64,000 bases of DNA from positions 43,773 to 107,772 of the forward strand of contig NZ_CABVHJ010000007.1 of NCBI RefSeq assembly GCF_902497745.1, written 5' to 3'. Every line of letters starts with the position of its first letter. Within the stretch, counting starts at the first letter, position 1. This document shows positions 60,916-64,000 of the stretch, in pieces. Origin of the DNA: Pseudomonas fluorescens. Its GTDB lineage: Bacteria > Pseudomonadota > Gammaproteobacteria > Pseudomonadales > Pseudomonadaceae. Under the pieces are notes generated by a model, which worked only from the letters and a program-made list of their open reading frames with translations, searched no databases and was not told the origin of the DNA. The translations under genes and the position numbers were made by a program.

Positions 60916-63142
60916 AGCGTTTGATTCTGAACCGCCGAATAACATTGTTGATTTTAATCCCAAGAGCCAGCTGGATGCGGAGGCTCACCTCGTGGCGTTT
61001 ATCGAATGGGCAAAAAACACTCTGCCCAAAGGCATTCCCAATCGAGTGAACGCGAGTATTCGCTGGGAAGACGGCAGTTGGCACCCGCATGGCCTCTCAA
61101 GCTGTAGCTTCACGGCGCTCGGATCGACCTTATCTGCCCGAAAGACGATGCAGGCACCCTTCACGGAATTTACCAAAGCCATACTGGTGTACCGAAGGGT
61201 GTATTTGCAGAAAAAGGGGATGAGTGACTGGATGAACGCTCTTAGGGGGCTGGAAGTCGCCCTGTTCGAGTTGACCGGCACGCTGGATGTGACGCGGGTG
61301 TCCGCCGCTGTCTGTAATAATGCGTGCGAGCACATGAGACGTCACTGGACGAAAGGAAACACCGCATACGTTTACAGTAAGTCACTTGAGGCCATCATCG
61401 CCCTGATGCTGGCCAAAAAACTGCTCAAGTCGGATTTCCGGTGGACATCTCCGCTGAGGCAGAGCCAGAGAGGCACGCTCAAGCAGCAAAGAGAGGATCG
61501 GGAAAAGAAGCTGCCTAACCCTGAAGCGATCAGAGCCCTCGGGGAAGTGTTCACAAACGAATTGACCAGCCACCTCGACATCGTAGTGACATCCGCCTGT
61601 GCGCTGTTACTGAGTGTACCCAGTCGCGTGGGTGAATTGGCGGATCTTCCATTGAATTTCCTGCTATTCAAAGAGGATGCCCAGGGCAATCGGCGCATGT
61701 TCCTGCGCTGGTACGCGGAAAAGATGAACCAGATGACGGCGAAGCCCGTCGTTATCCCTGAGATGGAGCCGGTCGTCGAGCGGGTCATCATGTTACTGAA
61801 ACCGATCACCGATGAAGCGCGGGCTTACGCCGCCTGGCTGGAAGACCATCCCGATGAGTTCCCCCCCCACGCAGGAGTGCCACCCAAGGGAGCTGATGAA
61901 CCGCTCACATACGTCGAAGCTTGTGCCGCGCTGAAACTCGCCGCTCATAAGGGGCACGCGCGATCAGTATTCAATGTCAAGTTACTGAAAAGCCTTGAGA
62001 AGCAAAAGGCGTTGAGCCCCGCCGTCCGAGCGCTCTTGGCAGAGATCCGTGACGGGTGGGATTCCAGCAAAGGGAAGAGAATACATGTTAAGGGAAAGCT
62101 TGGGGTCCAGGGTTGGGAGTTCGACGACCGATGTGTGATCACGCTACGCAGACTCAATATGCTGTTGCGGGAGAAGTATCTTCCAAAGGATTTTCCATAC
62201 ACCACGCCGTACACGGAGGGCAAAGCTCGGTTGAAGTACCGTGATGCGTTGTTCACCATGCGCACGGGAGCACTGGCTGGAGACTCAGGTACATCTGGTG
62301 CGCAACACGGGTTTGGCGTGGAGATCGCGGCGAGCACTGGCCGAATGAATGCGCAGTTAGGAGGTAGTAACAACCCAGCAGTGAAAAGCCTGTTCGAACG
62401 CTATGGTTACCCCGGCGTCAAGGTCAACACGCATGCGTTTCGGCACGAATTGAACACGCAGATGCGCAAGGCCGGTCTGTCGCAGCTCTTGATTGATGCT
62501 TTCTCCGGGCGCTCGTCGATGGGATCGGTCTACAACCATGAAACAGTCGAGGAACGCACCCAAGGGGTTGCGGATTATCACCCCAAAACGAAGCACGGCA
62601 CCGCTGCCCTGCGTCTGGACAAGGTTAAAACCAATCAGCCTCTGAGTCTTGCAGATGTAAGGGAACTGCGCGAGGGTGAGCAGGATCGCATTATCCATCA
62701 AACCCATCTCGGCGTTTGTGTGCACAACTTTGCTTCCGAGCCCTGCCCGAAAATGGGCGCCTGCTTGGACTGCGGGCGGCTCGGATGCGTCAAAGGGGAT
62801 GACGTGAAGCTTGGCAACCTTAAGGAAGAACGCGACGATCTTAAACGACGCCTCGATAAAGCCCTGGATGCGCAGTCTCGGGACGTGTTTGGGGCATCGG
62901 AGTGGGCCAAGAAACTGGGTGAGAAGCTCTTTAAGTGCGAGGAGCTCATCCAAATGCTGGAAAACCCCGGACTCGAAAAGGGTGCCATTGTGTGGAACGC
63001 TGATAACGGTTGGACGCTGACCAAGAACGCCGTCGCAATGTCAGGTCTGATCGCAGTCAAAGTCATTGAAGAGCACCCAGCGCAAGAGGCGTTATCATCG
63101 TTAGATGACGTCTTGGCTTTGCTGAATGAGATTGAGGGTTAA
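60908..63142 (+). CDS. Large tyrosine recombinase 3 of element, with Cys cluster
   Basis: This 744-residue protein begins at ATG 60908 inside the end of gene 2; an in-frame extension to 60653 would lie within gene 2. It carries Arg240 (SVPSRVGELADL), a long insert (about 260-500), then H509-x2-R512 (NTHAFRHELNTQMRKAGLSQ) and Tyr542 (GSVYNHETVEER). A five-Cys cluster follows (C604, C613, C619, C622, C627) and then a coiled-coil tail (about 635-690). It is larger than Tn554 TnpB (630) and comparable in size to GmtZ-type integrases. Likely catalytic. Confidence 0.8.
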   Translation: MTEAFDSEPPNNIVDFNPKSQLDAEAHLVAFIEWAKNTLPKGIPNRVNASIRWEDGSWHPHGLSSCSFTALGSTLSARKTMQAPFTEFTKAILVYRRVYLQKKGMSDWMNALRGLEVALFELTGTLDVTRVSAAVCNNACEHMRRHWTKGNTAYVYSKSLEAIIALMLAKKLLKSDFRWTSPLRQSQRGTLKQQREDREKKLPNPEAIRALGEVFTNELTSHLDIVVTSACALLLSVPSRVGELADLPLNFLLFKEDAQGNRRMFLRWYAEKMNQMTAKPVVIPEMEPVVERVIMLLKPITDEARAYAAWLEDHPDEFPPHAGVPPKGADEPLTYVEACAALKLAAHKGHARSVFNVKLLKSLEKQKALSPAVRALLAEIRDGWDSSKGKRIHVKGKLGVQGWEFDDRCVITLRRLNMLLREKYLPKDFPYTTPYTEGKARLKYRDALFTMRTGALAGDSGTSGAQHGFGVEIAASTGRMNAQLGGSNNPAVKSLFERYGYPGVKVNTHAFRHELNTQMRKAGLSQLLIDAFSGRSSMGSVYNHETVEERTQGVADYHPKTKHGTAALRLDKVKTNQPLSLADVRELREGEQDRIIHQTHLGVCVHNFASEPCPKMGACLDCGRLGCVKGDDVKLGNLKEERDDLKRRLDKALDAQSRDVFGASEWAKKLGEKLFKCEELIQMLENPGLEKGAIVWNADNGWTLTKNAVAMSGLIAVKVIEEHPAQEALSSLDDVLALLNEIEG

Positions 63143-63144
63143 AG

Positions 63145-63543
63145 ATGGGGCATTTAACGCCAAAGGATGAGAAGCGCATCATAAAGCTGATTGAGGAATG
63201 GTCAGAGCCGAAGCTGACCTGGCCTTTGCTCGTTGAGGCCTGCAAACAAAAACTGGGTATCAGTCGTGCTCGCCAGTCGCTGATGAATCTACCTGCCGTG
63301 GATTTAGCGATGAAGAACTGCAAGGCGGCATTGAAGGCTCAGAAGCTTAAGCCTGGCTGGATTAGCGATATTCACGCAGCCAACGAGCACATTGAGAAAG
63401 TGACAGCGTCCAACCAGAAGCTGTTAGCCGCTGTTCGAGATATGCATAGCCGATTTTTGATCTGGCAAGCCAATGCAGATATGCACGGGCTAACGCAATC
63501 AATGTTGGAGCGGCCGGTTTCACAGCTTCAGAAGAGGACCTGA
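63145..63543 (+). CDS. Small accessory protein of recombinase operon
   Basis: A 132-residue basic protein two bases after gene 3. Residues about 22-48 (LTWPLLVEACKQKLGISRAR) resemble a helix-turn-helix, and residues 75-105 (AANEHIEKVTASNQKLLAAV) look like a coiled coil. Small proteins in this place (TnpC of Tn554, GmtX of gamma-mobile-trio) assist or orient recombination. No homology can be shown by eye. Confidence in coding is high from the tight operon; the function is inference. Confidence 0.75.
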   Translation: MGHLTPKDEKRIIKLIEEWSEPKLTWPLLVEACKQKLGISRARQSLMNLPAVDLAMKNCKAALKAQKLKPGWISDIHAANEHIEKVTASNQKLLAAVRDMHSRFLIWQANADMHGLTQSMLERPVSQLQKRT

Positions 63544-63735
63544 TCTCATTTGAAAGATAACTACCTTACCCAATGCAGGCGCCTATGCGCGGTTCCGCAC
63601 GTACGGATTTGTGCGGGGGATGACTGCTATTCGTGCCGCAACCAGAATTTTAGCCCAACAAAAATAAGCGCCGCTGAGCAGCCTTTTTTATCGAGCTAAT
63701 CATACTCTTCCACTTAAGCTTCATAGAATATAATT
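63544..63735. other. Gap between recombinase operon and cargo gene
   Basis: About 190 bp with no supported gene. AAGCGCCGCTGAGCAGCCTTTTTTA near 63666-63690 (read in part) has a T run but only a weak stem, and could end the operon. The sequence becomes AT-rich towards the cargo gene. Confidence 0.4.
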
Positions 63736-64000
63736 TCAAATATCAACATTATCTTTATGGAACTGTATAGATGGTAAAAATGTAATCTGCACTCTAGGAG
63801 ATGGAATATTTTTTTCTACACGAGGCAGATCTTTCAAAACTATCAGTACGCCATTTGGAATTGATTGAACCTTGTCCTCCCCCAACTCCGTAATTGGTTC
63901 TCTCGAAAAGCCGTCTATCATGCCCTCTTTAAACTTTACAAGAGTACTGAATGACTCAACGCTTTTCAGAGCTGCAGAAATATCGGTTACGTTCTTTATT
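63736..64000 (-). CDS. AT-rich cargo gene, C-terminal part only
   Basis: The minus-strand frame is open from the window edge to the stop at 63736, giving about 87 residues. The visible part includes VTDISAALKSVESFSTLVKF, MIDGFSREPITELGED and a C-terminal ITFLPSIQFHKDNVDI. The ATG at 63921 is internal, since the frame continues upstream past the edge. It is clearly AT-rich compared with the rest, as expected for island cargo. No family is recognised. Confidence 0.5.
   Translation of the reverse strand, partial: IKNVTDISAALKSVESFSTLVKFKEGMIDGFSREPITELGEDKVQSIPNGVLIVLKDLPRVEKNIPSPRVQITFLPSIQFHKDNVDI

Overview
The window is a chromosomal segment of a fluorescent Pseudomonas, most likely of the P. 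fluorescens complex. The gene order (pilABCD-coaE-yacG, ndh, clpB-pgeF-rluD/bamD-pilSR, thiO, the minor-pilin operon, ispH-fkpB-lspA-ileS-ribF-murJ, rpsT, proB-obgE-rpmA-rplU/ispB, gdhA) matches the conserved type IV pilus and housekeeping neighbourhood of Pseudomonas. GC-rich codon use and many Pseudomonas REP palindromes agree with this.

Layout. Positions 1-5900 hold the end of a BON-domain gene, the major pilin pilA (with a sigma54 promoter) and divergently pilB-pilC-pilD, coupled to coaE and yacG. Positions 5900-12100 hold small conserved Pseudomonas proteins, a CbiM-like membrane protein, MOSC and DUF1780 genes, a type II NADH dehydrogenase, an orphan HvfA-like precursor fused to EF-hands, and a chemoreceptor. 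Positions 12280-12960 are a six-tRNA operon (Asn, Pro, Lys, Pro, Lys, Pro on the minus strand) built by a 255-bp tandem duplication. Next come clpB behind a sigma32 promoter, pgeF-rluD, divergent bamD, and the pilS-pilR pair that should drive pilA. Positions 22100-29640 hold thiO, pilE-pilY1-pilX-pilW-pilV-fimU (minus) and divergent fimT. Positions 29600-37120 are the ispH/fkpB/lspA/ileS/ribF/murJ block. Positions 37370-45660 carry ribosomal protein genes, proline and isoprenoid synthesis, obgE and PPIases. Positions 45800-55900 hold envelope proteins of unknown role, a Lon-like protease, a DUF4105 protein, a GreA/GreB-like factor and gdhA.

The last 6 kb is accessory. Next to ettA lies the left end of an integrative element: three different tyrosine recombinases, each with the catalytic residues visible, plus a small fourth gene, in one tightly packed operon. 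An AT-rich cargo gene runs off the window edge. The ettA product begins with a 12-residue segment in place of the usual Met-Ala-Gln, which suggests that the element integrated inside the first codons of ettA and supplies a substitute start. This recombinase trio and its apparent N-terminal replacement of a translation factor are the most interesting signals here.

The pilus genes form one dispersed system: PilS/PilR and sigma54 control PilA; PilD processes PilA and the minor pilins; PilB and PilC drive assembly; FimU/PilV/PilW/PilX/PilE with PilY1 prime the fibre. Start sites were chosen by ribosome-binding sites, overlaps and family lengths. No database search was possible, so all family names are from recognition of the sequence.
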